Shown: positions 17,095 through 26,322, counted from the stretch's first letter. The stretch: DNA of 64,000 nucleotides from an uncultured Pelagibacteraceae bacterium (GCA_902606835.1 CACLHW010000003.1:1-64000); one strand, 5' to 3'. Notes: generated by a model from the letters alone, not told the origin. Numbers and translations: made by a program.

Positions 17095-17704
17095 ATATAG
17101 TTTAAAATTATCATTCTTAGTAAAAATATTTATAATTTATCTTACTATTTGTTTAAAATCTTATGCTGATGATGCTGTAGTAAATAAAAAAGTAGTTTCA
17201 GTGGGGCCTAATGATGCTGCGGTTAAAATAAAAATTTTTTCTTCTCTTACTTGTCCTCATTGTGCCAGTTTTCACAATAATGTAGTTCCAGAAATAATTA
17301 AAAGCTACGTCAATTCTGGTAAAGTGCAATTAATTTTTATAGATTTTCCATTAGATCTTGCCGCTTTTAATGCTGCAAAATTATTACATTGTTTAGACCA
17401 AAATAAACAAATAGCTTTTTTAAATGTAATTTATGAGACGCAAAGTAGATGGACCAATGGCACTAATATAGAAGATATTAATAAAAATTTAAAAAATATT
17501 GTTAAAGAGCTGGGGGTAAGTTCTGAAAATTTTGATAAATGTTTAATTGATGAGGCCGTTAGCGACAAAATATTAAATGAGAGAATCGAAGCTACCCAAA
17601 AATATTCCATAGATTCAACCCCAACAATTATAATAAATGAGAAAAAACTTGAAGGTTCTGTTAATTTTAACAATATTAAAAAAAAAATAGAGAAAATTAT
17701 ATAG
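17087..17704 (+). CDS. DsbA-family thioredoxin-fold protein, exported
   Basis: A 205-aa periplasmic thiol-disulfide oxidoreductase candidate. An N-terminal signal/anchor (residues ~8-27, ending before SYADDA) precedes a thioredoxin fold with active site CPHC in the segment SSLTCPHCASFHNN near residue 56. The cis-Pro segment is STPTIIINEKKL near residue 184. It is closest in style to the BdbD/DsbA-like proteins beside smc in alphaproteobacteria. It overlaps DUF721 by 8 bp and is followed by smc after 3 bp. Confidence 0.86.
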   Translation: MIKYSLKLSFLVKIFIIYLTICLKSYADDAVVNKKVVSVGPNDAAVKIKIFSSLTCPHCASFHNNVVPEIIKSYVNSGKVQLIFIDFPLDLAAFNAAKLLHCLDQNKQIAFLNVIYETQSRWTNGTNIEDINKNLKNIVKELGVSSENFDKCLIDEAVSDKILNERIEATQKYSIDSTPTIIINEKKLEGSVNFNNIKKKIEKII

Positions 17705-17707
17705 TGT

Positions 17708-20104
17708 ATGAAATTTAAAAGACTTGATTTAACGGGCTTTAAATCTTTTGTTGAAAAAACATCAATTCATATTGAAAAAGGTTTAACTGGAATAGTTGGT
17801 CCAAACGGTTGTGGAAAATCAAATATAGTTGAAGCTATTAGATGGTGCATGGGGGAGAACTCTGCAAAAAGTATGCGAGGGTCTGGAATGGAAGATGTTA
17901 TATTTTCAGGAACTTCAAACAAAACATCTAAAAACATTGCTGAGGTTTCCTTAACTTTAGATAATTCAGAAAAAGAAGGGCCTCTTCAATTTAAAGAGTT
18001 AGATACAATTAGTGTAAAAAGAAGAATACAAAGAGATAAAGGCTCAAGATATTTTATAAATGATAAAGAAATGCGGGCAAGAGATATTCAAACTCTTTTT
18101 GCTGATTTATCAACTGGAGCCCACTCTCCTTCAATGATTAGCCAAGGAAGAATTGGCGCTCTAGTAACGGCAAAACCTGCAGATAGAAGATCAATTTTGG
18201 AGGAGGCGGCAGGTATTTCTGGAATACATGTGCGAAGACATGAATCTGAACTAAGACTTAATTCTGCTGAAAATAATTTAAAAAAAGCAGATGAACTAAG
18301 AAGGCAAGAAGAAAAACAGCTGGAAAATTTAAAAAAACAAGCAGCAGAAGCATCAAAATACAAACTTATTTCTGAAGATATAAAAAAAATTGAAGCTGGT
18401 CTTTATTATATAAAATTAAAAGAGATTGAAAAGGAAATAGAATCATCAAAAAGAATTACCAGCGAGTCAGATGAAGGAATAAATACTTTAAAGATAAAAA
18501 TTGATGAAAAAAATAGTTTTTTAGAAAAAGCTAATTTAGAATTGAAACCTTTAAGAGATAAAAATATGGAAATACTATCTAAATTACAAAGACTTAATTT
18601 AGAACTCCAAAATTTAGAAGATGAAGAAAAAAGAATTAAAACAGATAAAGATAGATTACAGAAATCTCAAGATACACTTACAGATGATATTGAGAGAGAG
18701 AAAAATATTATTTTAGAAGCAATGTCAAATGAAAAGAGACTTAAAGAGGAAAAAAATGAATTAATTGAAATAGACTCGAAATACTACGATACAGAAAAAA
18801 AATCTAGCGAAGACTTGAATGTTACAAAAAACAGATTAACGGCTGAGATAGACAAAGTTAAAGAATTGGTAAATGCTCAGAAAAATGATGAAGCAATAGC
18901 CGTACTTGATAACTTTAAAGTAATCATAGAAGCATATGCAGATAGTTACAGTAAAAATCAAAATATAAAAAATGAATCTATAAAAAGAAAAGAAAGAATT
19001 AGCACGATTGATAAAGAAATAGAAAGTTGGAAAAATTTAAAATTTAATTCTGAAAAAATGTCAAAGGAGTTACACGAGAGAATAGATAAAGTAAAAAATG
19101 ATTTAGAAAATATTATTAAACTTCCTGAAGAAATATCCCTTAAAAAAGGTAGATTAATGCAAAATACTTCAGATACTGAGAGCAAGAAATTAGAACTTTC
19201 GGATGATTTAATAAAAGCTGAAGAAGCTTATCAAAAAATTAATAAAGAATTAAAAGAAGTTGAACAAAAGATGATGCTAGCAAGAGAAAACAAAGCTAGA
19301 TCAGGAGCTACACTTGAAGGCCTTGAGGGTAGAAAAAAAGATTTAATTAACACTTTAAAAATTGACTTAAATATTGAAGAAAAAGATCTAATAGAAAATT
19401 CAGATATTAAAGATATTAAAGATCTTCCAAATGTAATTGAACAAGAAGATAAGCTAGATGCTAAAAAAAACGAGAGAGATCGTCTTGGAGCTGTTAATTT
19501 AAGGGCAGACGAAGAAACTAAACAACATAAAGTAACAATAATTAAAATGGAAAAAGATAGAGAAGACTTAGTATCTGCAATATCTAAGCTACGAGCTAGT
19601 ATAAATGAACTCAATCAAAAAGGAAGGGAAAGACTTATAGATGCATTTGAAAAAGTTAATAAAAAATTTAATGATGTTTATACAAAACTTTTTAACGGAG
19701 GAATGGCAAAATTAGAGTTTGTGGATTCGGATGACCCGCTAGAAGCTGGTTTAGAAATGTTAGTAAGTCCACCTGGTAAAAGGTTACAATCAATAACTTT
19801 ATTATCAGGAGGAGAGCAAGCATTAACGGCTTTATCTTTAGTATTTGCAGTTTTTTTAACGAGCCCATCTCCAATTTGTGTTTTAGATGAAGTTGACGCT
19901 CCCTTGGATGATGCGAATGTAACAAGATTTTGCTCTTTGTTAGATGAATTAACTAAAATTACAGAAACTAAATTTATAATAATAACACACCATGCTTTAA
20001 CTATGTCAAAAATGGATAGACTATACGGTGTTACAATGCCTGAAAAAGGGATTAGTCAATTAGTTTCTGTAGACTTAGGAAAAGCTGAGGAATTAGTTGC
20101 CTAA
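17708..20104 (+). CDS. smc: chromosome segregation ATPase SMC, short form without a recognisable hinge
   Basis: The ATPase head is intact: Walker A GPNGCGKSN at residues 31-39, signature LLSGGEQALTALSL near 696-709, and Walker B CVLDEVDAPLDD near 723-734. DRLGAVNLRADEE near residue 590 is the usual landmark of the C-terminal coil. The protein is only 798 aa, against about 1150-1200 for standard bacterial SMC. The two coiled arms are roughly half length and no glycine-rich globular hinge lies between them. The middle (about residues 385-420, including NDEAIAVLDNFKVIIEAYA) is a short helical linker. No frameshift is apparent. scpA and scpB are not in the window. It is co-oriented with the DsbA-like gene and atpI. 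Confidence 0.88.
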   Translation: MKFKRLDLTGFKSFVEKTSIHIEKGLTGIVGPNGCGKSNIVEAIRWCMGENSAKSMRGSGMEDVIFSGTSNKTSKNIAEVSLTLDNSEKEGPLQFKELDTISVKRRIQRDKGSRYFINDKEMRARDIQTLFADLSTGAHSPSMISQGRIGALVTAKPADRRSILEEAAGISGIHVRRHESELRLNSAENNLKKADELRRQEEKQLENLKKQAAEASKYKLISEDIKKIEAGLYYIKLKEIEKEIESSKRITSESDEGINTLKIKIDEKNSFLEKANLELKPLRDKNMEILSKLQRLNLELQNLEDEEKRIKTDKDRLQKSQDTLTDDIEREKNIILEAMSNEKRLKEEKNELIEIDSKYYDTEKKSSEDLNVTKNRLTAEIDKVKELVNAQKNDEAIAVLDNFKVIIEAYADSYSKNQNIKNESIKRKERISTIDKEIESWKNLKFNSEKMSKELHERIDKVKNDLENIIKLPEEISLKKGRLMQNTSDTESKKLELSDDLIKAEEAYQKINKELKEVEQKMMLARENKARSGATLEGLEGRKKDLINTLKIDLNIEEKDLIENSDIKDIKDLPNVIEQEDKLDAKKNERDRLGAVNLRADEETKQHKVTIIKMEKDREDLVSAISKLRASINELNQKGRERLIDAFEKVNKKFNDVYTKLFNGGMAKLEFVDSDDPLEAGLEMLVSPPGKRLQSITLLSGGEQALTALSLVFAVFLTSPSPICVLDEVDAPLDDANVTRFCSLLDELTKITETKFIIITHHALTMSKMDRLYGVTMPEKGISQLVSVDLGKAEELVA

Positions 20105-20118
20105 ATTATTTTAAAAAA

Positions 20119-20403
20119 ATGAAAAAGATTAAAGAAATTACAACTCGCCTAGAAATTGCAAAAAAAAAAATTAAAAATTTAAAAAAAAATAACAGTGAAT
20201 CAAATGCCGCATCATTGGGAAAAGCTTTGAAAATTAGTACAGAATTAGTAGCTGCGGTAGTTGTAGGATCAACAATAGGGTATCTTTTTGATAATTGGTT
20301 TGATACTAAACCGCTGTTAACGATTTGTTTTTTTTTTATGGGTGTAGCAGCTGGCATACTAAATGTGTTTAGATCAGCAAAAAAAATGCATAAAAAAATA
20401 TAA
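20119..20403 (+). CDS. atpI: ATP synthase protein I
   Basis: A small membrane protein (94 aa) at the head of the Fo gene cluster, thought to assist c-ring assembly. A basic N-terminal helix (residues 1-40) precedes two membrane segments (residues ~45-65 and ~70-90) joined by a short loop with GYLFDNWFDTKPLL. The order atpI-atpB-atpE-atpF'-atpF is the standard alphaproteobacterial one. Confidence 0.88.
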   Translation: MKKIKEITTRLEIAKKKIKNLKKNNSESNAASLGKALKISTELVAAVVVGSTIGYLFDNWFDTKPLLTICFFFMGVAAGILNVFRSAKKMHKKI

Positions 20404-20423
20404 ATAAAAATTAGGAAATATAA

Positions 20424-21158
20424 ATGGCCACAAATCCAATGCAACAATTTGAAGTTTATAAGATAGGACCAGAAATTAATCTAGGTGGAATAAATTTATC
20501 TTTTACAAACTCAAGTTTATTTATGATAATTAGTTCAGGATTAATTTTATTATTACTTTTTTTTGGAACAAAAAAAAAATCATTAGTACCATCTAAAATT
20601 CAATTAATAACTGAAATGAGTTATACATTTGTTGCAAAAATGATTAATGATACCGCTGGCTCCAGTGCAAAAACTTTTTTTCCTTTTATATTTACACTAT
20701 TTATGTTTGTTTTATTTTCAAATATGGTTGGAATGTTGCCGTACTCATTTACAGTTACAAGTCATATAATTGTTACATTTGTTCTTGCAGCATTTGTATT
20801 TGTTGGGGTTACAGTTTTAGGCTTTGTAAAACATGGAATTAAATATTTAGAACTTTTTGTGCCTAAGGGCGTACCTATAGTACTTTTACCTTTAATAATT
20901 ATTATAGAAATTATATCTTATTTAAGTAGACCGGTTAGTTTATCAGTTAGATTGTTTGCAAACATGATGGCTGGCCACACCATGCTAAAAGTGTTTGGTG
21001 GATTTGTAATAAGTTTGGGATTACTGGGTGGTTGGCTGCCACTTGGTTTTTCTGTTGCTTTAACTGGGCTTGAAATACTTGTAGCTTTTCTTCAAGCATA
21101 TGTTTTTGCAATTTTAACATGCATTTATTTAAATGATGCATTAAATTTACACCATTAA
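20424..21158 (+). CDS. atpB: ATP synthase Fo subunit a
   Basis: Stator subunit that forms the proton half-channels against the c-ring. The 244-aa protein has five to six membrane segments. The essential-Arg helix is seen as SRPVSLSVRLFANMMAGH near residues 171-188, and the last helix carries the LEILVAFLQAYVFAILTCIY segment. The N-terminus QFEVYKIGPEINLGGI is typical of alphaproteobacterial subunit a. It lies 13 bp before atpE. Confidence 0.96.
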   Translation: MATNPMQQFEVYKIGPEINLGGINLSFTNSSLFMIISSGLILLLLFFGTKKKSLVPSKIQLITEMSYTFVAKMINDTAGSSAKTFFPFIFTLFMFVLFSNMVGMLPYSFTVTSHIIVTFVLAAFVFVGVTVLGFVKHGIKYLELFVPKGVPIVLLPLIIIIEIISYLSRPVSLSVRLFANMMAGHTMLKVFGGFVISLGLLGGWLPLGFSVALTGLEILVAFLQAYVFAILTCIYLNDALNLHH

Positions 21159-21171
21159 AAAAGGAGGAAAA

Positions 21172-21399
21172 ATGGAGTTAGAAGCAGCTAAAATGATAGG
21201 AGCAGGCCTTGCAGCAATCGCATTAGCAGGAGCTGGAGTAGGCATTGGTCTTATTTTTGGAAATTATTTGTCTGGTGCAATGAGAAATCCTTCTGCAGCA
21301 CAAAAACAGTTTCCAAACTTACTTTTGGGATTTGCTTTAGCAGAAGCTACTGGTCTTTTTGGACTAGTAGTCGCATTAATAATTTTATTTGCATTTTAA
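21172..21399 (+). CDS. atpE: ATP synthase Fo subunit c
   Basis: Proteolipid that forms the rotating c-ring. The 75-aa hairpin has two hydrophobic helices joined by a polar loop (MRNPSAAQKQF). The proton-carrying acid is Glu in LLGFALAEATGLFGLV near residue 58. It is preceded by a strong AGGAGG-like ribosome-binding site at about 21162-21167, which fits the need for many copies. The residues around the Glu show a proton rather than an obvious sodium-binding pattern. Confidence 0.96.
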   Translation: MELEAAKMIGAGLAAIALAGAGVGIGLIFGNYLSGAMRNPSAAQKQFPNLLLGFALAEATGLFGLVVALIILFAF

Positions 21400-21415
21400 T
21401 AAATAAAATTCTTAT

Positions 21416-21994
21416 ATGAAAAATATATGCGTTGCGTTATGCATAGCTTTAACCTTTTCCGTAAATAAAGTTTATGGATCAGAAGCTGGTATGCCACAAC
21501 TCGATCCAGAGTTTTGGCCAGCGCAGGTATTTTGGCTAATAATAACCTTTTCTGTTTTATATTTAATTATTTGGAAAATATTTTTACCTAAAATTACCTA
21601 CAGTATTGAAAATCGAAAATCTCGAGTAGTTAATGATCTTGATGAAGCTCAAAAGCTAAAAGAAAGTGCTGAAAAAAAACTTAGGGAATATAACCAAATA
21701 ATTGAAAATGCGAAAAAAGAGGCAAAAAAAATAATTGAAGAAAGTAGAAAAAAACTTGATCAAGATATTGAAAATAAAAAACATAAGTTTAATAATGACA
21801 TGGAAAAAGAATTAGCCACAATCGAAAAAGAAATTAAAGAACTTAAAAAATCATCTATAACAAACATAAGTAAAATTTCTGCTGAAACTTCTTCCGAGAT
21901 AATTAAACAACTTATTGGTACAGAAATTAATAAAAGTAATGTTGTTGCTATTGTGGAAGATGTATTAAAAAAAAACGTGAATAAACATATATGA
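21416..21994 (+). CDS. atpG: ATP synthase Fo subunit b' (AtpF2)
   Basis: One of the two peripheral-stalk subunits found in alphaproteobacteria. The 192-aa protein has an N-terminal signal-like segment, then MPQLDPEFWPAQVFWL, a membrane helix (residues ~38-58) and a long charged coiled coil. The MPQLD(P/F)xFWPxQxFWL stretch is typical of b' subunits. It overlaps atpF by 4 bp (ATGA). Confidence 0.9.
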   Translation: MKNICVALCIALTFSVNKVYGSEAGMPQLDPEFWPAQVFWLIITFSVLYLIIWKIFLPKITYSIENRKSRVVNDLDEAQKLKESAEKKLREYNQIIENAKKEAKKIIEESRKKLDQDIENKKHKFNNDMEKELATIEKEIKELKKSSITNISKISAETSSEIIKQLIGTEINKSNVVAIVEDVLKKNVNKHI

Positions 21995-22488
21995 GTATAG
22001 ATGCAACATTTTGGGTAGCCGTATCCTTTTTTATTTTTATCGGTGGATTAATATATTTAAAAGTTCCTCAAAAAATTGATGGTTCTTTAACTGACCAGAT
22101 AAATTCTATAAAAAAAGAAATAAATGAAGCTGAAAAATTAAAAGTTGAAGCTAAAAATCTTTTGAGCGACTATGAAAGCAAAATTGATAAGTCAAAAAAA
22201 GAAACACAACAAATAATCAATTTAGCAAAGGCAGAGAGCGAAAAAAGTATTATAGAAAAAACAAAAAAATTTCATCAACTGTTAGAAGATAGAAAAAAAA
22301 ATATGGAACTAAAAATTAGCCAAATGAAAGAAAATGCATTAAGGGAAATTAAAAATATTTCAGTAAAAGTTAGTATAGAGTCTGTTGAGCACTTAATAAA
22401 AAATTCTATTGATAAAAGTAAATTAGAAAAAATTTACTTTGAAAGCTTAGAGCAAACTAAATCAACTCTTAAAAAAACTAAAGTTTAA
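21991..22488 (+). CDS. atpF: ATP synthase Fo subunit b
   Basis: The second peripheral-stalk subunit, 165 aa. A short N-terminal membrane anchor (IDATFWVAVSFFIFIGGLIY, residues 3-22) is followed by a long amphipathic coiled coil that reaches to F1. It ends by overlapping the convergent CDGSH gene by 11 bp. The F1 genes are not in the window, as is usual for the split atp clusters of alphaproteobacteria. Confidence 0.93.
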   Translation: MSIDATFWVAVSFFIFIGGLIYLKVPQKIDGSLTDQINSIKKEINEAEKLKVEAKNLLSDYESKIDKSKKETQQIINLAKAESEKSIIEKTKKFHQLLEDRKKNMELKISQMKENALREIKNISVKVSIESVEHLIKNSIDKSKLEKIYFESLEQTKSTLKKTKV

Positions 22489-22723
22489 GATGTGAATTGT
22501 CACAAAAGGGAGGATGTTTAGTAGCTTTACATCCACAAAAGAATATTTCCTTATCAGATTTTGCTGTGTACTTTAGCGATCTAAGGTTGCCTTCACAATT
22601 TCTATGCGAACCATCGCAAAAGGGCTGTTTCTGAGACAAACCACAAGAACACCAAGAATAAGTTTTGCCTTCTTCAACTTTAACTTTATAAGGACTTTTT
22701 TGAGGACAGGCTGGTTTTTCCAT
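22478..22723 (-). CDS. double CDGSH-type iron-sulfur protein
   Basis: An 81-aa protein with two CDGSH motifs, each expected to bind a 2Fe-2S cluster through three Cys and one His. The first is CSCGLSQKQPFCDGSH (residues ~31-46) and the second CGCKATKHPPFCDNSH (residues ~63-78). The function of this family in bacteria is unclear; redox sensing, electron transfer or iron handling are possible. It lies alone between atpF (convergent, overlapping) and thrB (divergent, 47 bp). Confidence 0.92.
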   Translation of the reverse strand: MEKPACPQKSPYKVKVEEGKTYSWCSCGLSQKQPFCDGSHRNCEGNLRSLKYTAKSDKEIFFCGCKATKHPPFCDNSHLKL

Positions 22724-22770
22724 AAACTAATAATACTCTATATTAAAAAAAAAGGATATAAGTAAAAAAA

Positions 22771-23739
22771 ATGGCAGTATATACAAAATTAACTGGAGAA
22801 GAACTTAAAGCTTTTTTTCTAAAATATAACTTGGGCAAATTTCTAGAATACAAAGAAATTAAAGAAGGCATTGAAAATACTAATTATCTTATAAAAACTG
22901 AAAAAGGTAAATTTATATTAACGCTATATGAAAAAAGAGTTGAAGAAAAAGACTTACCTTTTTTTATAAGTTTGATGAAAAATCTTTTTGATAGAGATTT
23001 TCCATCACCAGAACCTATAATTAATAAAAATGGCAATTATATCTCAAAGATTGCAGGAAAAAATGCAGCTGTAGTATCTTTTCTTGATGGAAAAGATAAA
23101 AAAATTTTAAATCCTGAAAATTGCTACGATGTAGGAGTATTCGCTGCAAAATTACATATGATAACAAAAGATTTAGCCAGCAAAAGACAGAATAAACTAT
23201 CTATAGATTCTTGGAGAAAAATTTACAGTAAAGTAAAAAAAGATTGCTCTAAAATTCATTTAAATTTACCTAAAATTATTGAAAAAAATCTAGATAATAT
23301 AGAAAAAAATTGGCCAAAAAATATTCCTTTCGGAATAATTCATGCTGATTTATTTCCTGATAATATTTTTTTTAAAAATGATAAATTATCTGGCATTATA
23401 GATTTCTATTTTGCTTGTAACGATTTTTATGCATTTGAAATTGCAGTATGTTTAAATGCACTTTGTTTTGAAGGAAAAAATGAAAATTTAAGTTTTAATG
23501 TAACTAAAGCAAAAAAATTTATAGATGGTTATTCAAGTATAAGAAAATTAAGCAAAGAAGAAAAAGATTCTTTAAAAATATTATGTCAAGGAGCTGCGAT
23601 TAGATTTTTGTTAACAAGAGTATTTGATTACTTAAATTTAATAGATGGAGCTGTGGTAAAAATTAAAGACCCTGTAGAATATTTAAAAAGATTGGAATTT
23701 CATGACAGTGTAAAAAATTATCAAGATTACTTTTTTTAA
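22771..23739 (+). CDS. thrB: homoserine kinase, aminoglycoside-phosphotransferase-like type
   Basis: Phosphorylates homoserine in threonine synthesis. The 322-aa protein starts with the typical MAVYTKLTGEELKAF and has the catalytic loop FGIIHADLFPDNIFF near residues 189-203 and the metal-binding IDFYFACNDFYAFEIA segment near residues 210-225. This is the ThrB2 family found in proteobacteria, unrelated to GHMP-type ThrB. rnhA follows at once, and thrC, the next enzyme, lies just beyond on the other strand. Confidence 0.92.
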   Translation: MAVYTKLTGEELKAFFLKYNLGKFLEYKEIKEGIENTNYLIKTEKGKFILTLYEKRVEEKDLPFFISLMKNLFDRDFPSPEPIINKNGNYISKIAGKNAAVVSFLDGKDKKILNPENCYDVGVFAAKLHMITKDLASKRQNKLSIDSWRKIYSKVKKDCSKIHLNLPKIIEKNLDNIEKNWPKNIPFGIIHADLFPDNIFFKNDKLSGIIDFYFACNDFYAFEIAVCLNALCFEGKNENLSFNVTKAKKFIDGYSSIRKLSKEEKDSLKILCQGAAIRFLLTRVFDYLNLIDGAVVKIKDPVEYLKRLEFHDSVKNYQDYFF

Positions 23740-23741
23740 TT

Positions 23742-24188
23742 ATGGAAATAAAAATTTATACAGATGGAGCATGCGTAGGAAATCCTGGCCCAGGCGGCTG
23801 GGCAGCCGTTATTATAGCAGAAGATAATAAAAATGAATTATTTGGAGGAGAAAAATTAACTACTAATAATAGGATGGAATTAACAGCAGCAATTAAAGCC
23901 TTGGAATATTGCTCAAAACAGGACGATAAGCAGTTATCTCTAAAACAAATAAAAATTTACACAGATTCAGTATACGTTAAAGAAGGAATAACTGTCTGGA
24001 TTGAAAACTGGGAAAAAAATAACTGGAAGACATCTGATAAAAAAAATGTCAAAAATGTTGATCTTTGGAAAAAACTAAAAGATCTTGCTAAAAATAATCA
24101 GATTGAGTGGAATTGGGTTAAAGGGCATTCAAATAACCCAATGAACGAACTTGCAGACAAACTAGCAAAAAAGGCAACTCCGATATAA
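23742..24188 (+). CDS. rnhA: ribonuclease HI
   Basis: Degrades RNA in RNA/DNA hybrids. The 148-aa protein has the full active-site set: YTDGACVGNPGPGGW (first Asp), NNRMELTAAIKAL (Glu), YTDSVYVKEGI (Asp) and the C-terminal GHSNNPMNELADKLA (His/Asp). It is 2 bp from thrB, an arrangement common in alphaproteobacteria. With rnhB in the window, both RNase H classes are present. Confidence 0.96.
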   Translation: MEIKIYTDGACVGNPGPGGWAAVIIAEDNKNELFGGEKLTTNNRMELTAAIKALEYCSKQDDKQLSLKQIKIYTDSVYVKEGITVWIENWEKNNWKTSDKKNVKNVDLWKKLKDLAKNNQIEWNWVKGHSNNPMNELADKLAKKATPI

Positions 24189-24189
24189 A

Positions 24190-25569
24190 TTATATTTTGC
24201 TAAGTATATAATTTTTAACTTTTGTTAAATTTACAGGTAATTTTTCGTAACTTTCTTTTTCACCCATCGCATTTTTTAAACTTTCTGGCAACTTAGGATG
24301 AACATTTGTTGCCTTATAAACAACCTCAGAAAATTTATATGGGTGCGCGGTAGATAAAACCATAGTCCTGTTTATTTTAGATAATTTTTTTGCAACTCCA
24401 ACACCTACTGCAGTATGAGGATCTATTAGAATATTATGAGTTTTATAAATTTCTTCAATAACAGACTTGGTTTCATCGTCAGTCAAACTTTCTGATTCAA
24501 AAACCTCTTTTATTTTTTCTAACTCATTTTTTTCTATTATTAATTCGCCTTTATTATTTAAATCAGTCATAAGTTTTGATATTTTGTTTGAATCGCTTGA
24601 AAAGATATCGAAAATCAATCTTTCAAAATTACTAGCTATTTGAATATCCATACTGGGAGAAATTGTATGTTCAACTTTTTTTGGTTTATACGATCCAGAG
24701 TGTATAACTCGAGTTAAAATATCATTTTTATTTGTTGCAATAATTAATTTGTTTATTGGAAGGCCCATTTTTTTTGCAACATAACCAGCGTAAATATCTC
24801 CAAAATTTCCAGTTGGAACTGAGAAGTTTATTTTTTCATCTTTTGTGGCTGTTTTAAAATAAGAATAAAAATAATACACAATTTGGAAAACTATTCTTGA
24901 CCAATTTATTGAATTAACTCCTGACATATTTATTGAAGTTGAAAAGTTTTTGTCAGCAAACATAGACTTAACTAATTTTTGGCAATCGTCAAAATTTCCA
25001 GTTATAGCAAGATTAAAAACATTTTCTGATTTAACTGTTGTCATAAATTTCCTTTGTATTTCCGATATTTTTTTATAAGGATGTAAAACAAAAATTTTTA
25101 TATTTTTTCTATTTTTAATAGCATTTATGGCTGCAGCACCTGTATCACCTGAAGTTGCTACAACAATATTAATTTTTAAATTTCCTTTTTCTAAAATTTT
25201 TCCATACATGTTGCCTATTATTTGCATAGCTATATCTTTAAATGCTAAAGTAGGTCCATAAAACAGCTCAAGTAAATTAAGATTTCCTATTTTTTTAAAC
25301 TCTACCACATTTTTGCTTCTAAAACTTTTATATGAACTTAAAACTAAATCCTCAATTTCGGTTTTACTAAATTCATCACTACAAAATTTTGAAATTATTT
25401 TTTCGGCAGTTTCATTATATGAAAGATTTTTAAATTGTTTTAATTCTTCTAGATTATATTTAGGAATAGTCTTGGGCACAAATAGACCTCCATCTGGAGC
25501 TAATCCTTTTAAAAAAACATCTTTAAATGAAAAAACCTTTTGTGTATTTCTAGTACTTACGTATTCCAT
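24190..25569 (-). CDS. thrC: threonine synthase
   Basis: PLP enzyme converting O-phosphohomoserine to threonine. At 459 aa it is the long class of ThrC. Landmarks are the N-terminal YVSTRNTQKVFSFKDVFLKGLAPDGGLFVP, the PLP-lysine segment YGPTLAFKDIAMQ near residues 104-116, the glycine-rich ATSGDTGAAAI near residue 145, and the later SVPTGNFGDIYAGY. It converges on rnhA with a 1-bp gap and follows the cox operon on the same strand after 64 bp. Confidence 0.95.
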   Translation of the reverse strand: MEYVSTRNTQKVFSFKDVFLKGLAPDGGLFVPKTIPKYNLEELKQFKNLSYNETAEKIISKFCSDEFSKTEIEDLVLSSYKSFRSKNVVEFKKIGNLNLLELFYGPTLAFKDIAMQIIGNMYGKILEKGNLKINIVVATSGDTGAAAINAIKNRKNIKIFVLHPYKKISEIQRKFMTTVKSENVFNLAITGNFDDCQKLVKSMFADKNFSTSINMSGVNSINWSRIVFQIVYYFYSYFKTATKDEKINFSVPTGNFGDIYAGYVAKKMGLPINKLIIATNKNDILTRVIHSGSYKPKKVEHTISPSMDIQIASNFERLIFDIFSSDSNKISKLMTDLNNKGELIIEKNELEKIKEVFESESLTDDETKSVIEEIYKTHNILIDPHTAVGVGVAKKLSKINRTMVLSTAHPYKFSEVVYKATNVHPKLPESLKNAMGEKESYEKLPVNLTKVKNYILSKI

Positions 25570-25633
25570 ACCCTCTATTAGTATAGAATTTTGATATTAT
25601 CTAGGCAAAACCTGCCGCAATTATTAAAGAAGA

Positions 25634-25822
25634 TTATTTTTCTTGTGAAATTTCCTTTTTATTGGAGAAATATTTCTTCCAGGCCCAATTAGCAACACCT
25701 AATAGTAATAGTGCTGAAACGATAATGGTTAAAGCTATTTTCCCCCCATTATTGTCGGTAATACATACAGTACAAAGTGAAATTAAAGTATCATTTTGAA
25801 ATTCTAAAGTTTTAACTATCAT
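25634..25822 (-). CDS. small single-pass membrane protein at the end of the cox operon
   Basis: A 62-aa protein I do not recognise. A polar N-terminal third contains a Cys pair (CTVC) at residues ~17-20, then one membrane helix (KIALTIIVSALLLLGVANWA), then a basic C-terminus. It starts 5 bp after ctaG, so it is probably the last gene of the oxidase operon. The Cys pair and position suggest a role in oxidase assembly or copper handling, but that is inference only. Confidence 0.6.
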   Translation of the reverse strand: MIVKTLEFQNDTLISLCTVCITDNNGGKIALTIIVSALLLLGVANWAWKKYFSNKKEISQEK

Positions 25823-25827
25823 ATTAT

Positions 25828-26313
25828 TTAACTCTTTTTCTTTTTATATTCTTTATAATCAAAAAAAGTAAATTGAATAGTAGCCTCTTTTATGTTTTTT
25901 GTCTTGCTATCTTTTGTCACTTCAGGATCAATTAAAAGAACCAAGGTAAATTTATTTTTTTCTTTAGGTTTTAAAGTTTGCGCGTCATAACAAAAGCAGT
26001 TTATTTTTCTTATATAATCTCCTAATTTATTAGGAAAATAAACAAATGTAGCGATTCCAGTACTGTCTTGGTTGCTTAAATTTTCTATAATATATTCTAT
26101 TGTATTTACATCTCCTGGTTTTACTGAAATTTTAGATTGTACAGGCTCAAAATTCCAATCTAGATTAGGGTGCACGCTTGTTAACAGATTTATCAAAATA
26201 GGCTGTTGAGCATACTTTTCTTCTTTATAATAATTATTTACCAAAAATAAAATAAAAATTATTATAAATGATATTATTAGAAGTATTAAACTTTTTTTTT
26301 TACTTATAGTCAT
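25828..26313 (-). CDS. ctaG: cytochrome c oxidase assembly factor CtaG/Cox11
   Basis: Membrane-anchored periplasmic copper chaperone needed to build the CuB site of aa3 oxidases. The 161-aa protein has one N-terminal membrane helix (residues ~9-27) and a beta domain with the copper-binding CFCYDAQTLKP segment near residues 110-120, followed by the FTLVLLIDPEV segment. It is 9 bp from ctaB. Confidence 0.92.
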   Translation of the reverse strand: MTISKKKSLILLIISFIIIFILFLVNNYYKEEKYAQQPILINLLTSVHPNLDWNFEPVQSKISVKPGDVNTIEYIIENLSNQDSTGIATFVYFPNKLGDYIRKINCFCYDAQTLKPKEKNKFTLVLLIDPEVTKDSKTKNIKEATIQFTFFDYKEYKKKKS

Positions 26314-26322
26314 TTTAAATTA

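Noticed and set aside
20947-21141. open frame antisense to atpB
   Set aside because: Lies wholly within atpB and has no family features.
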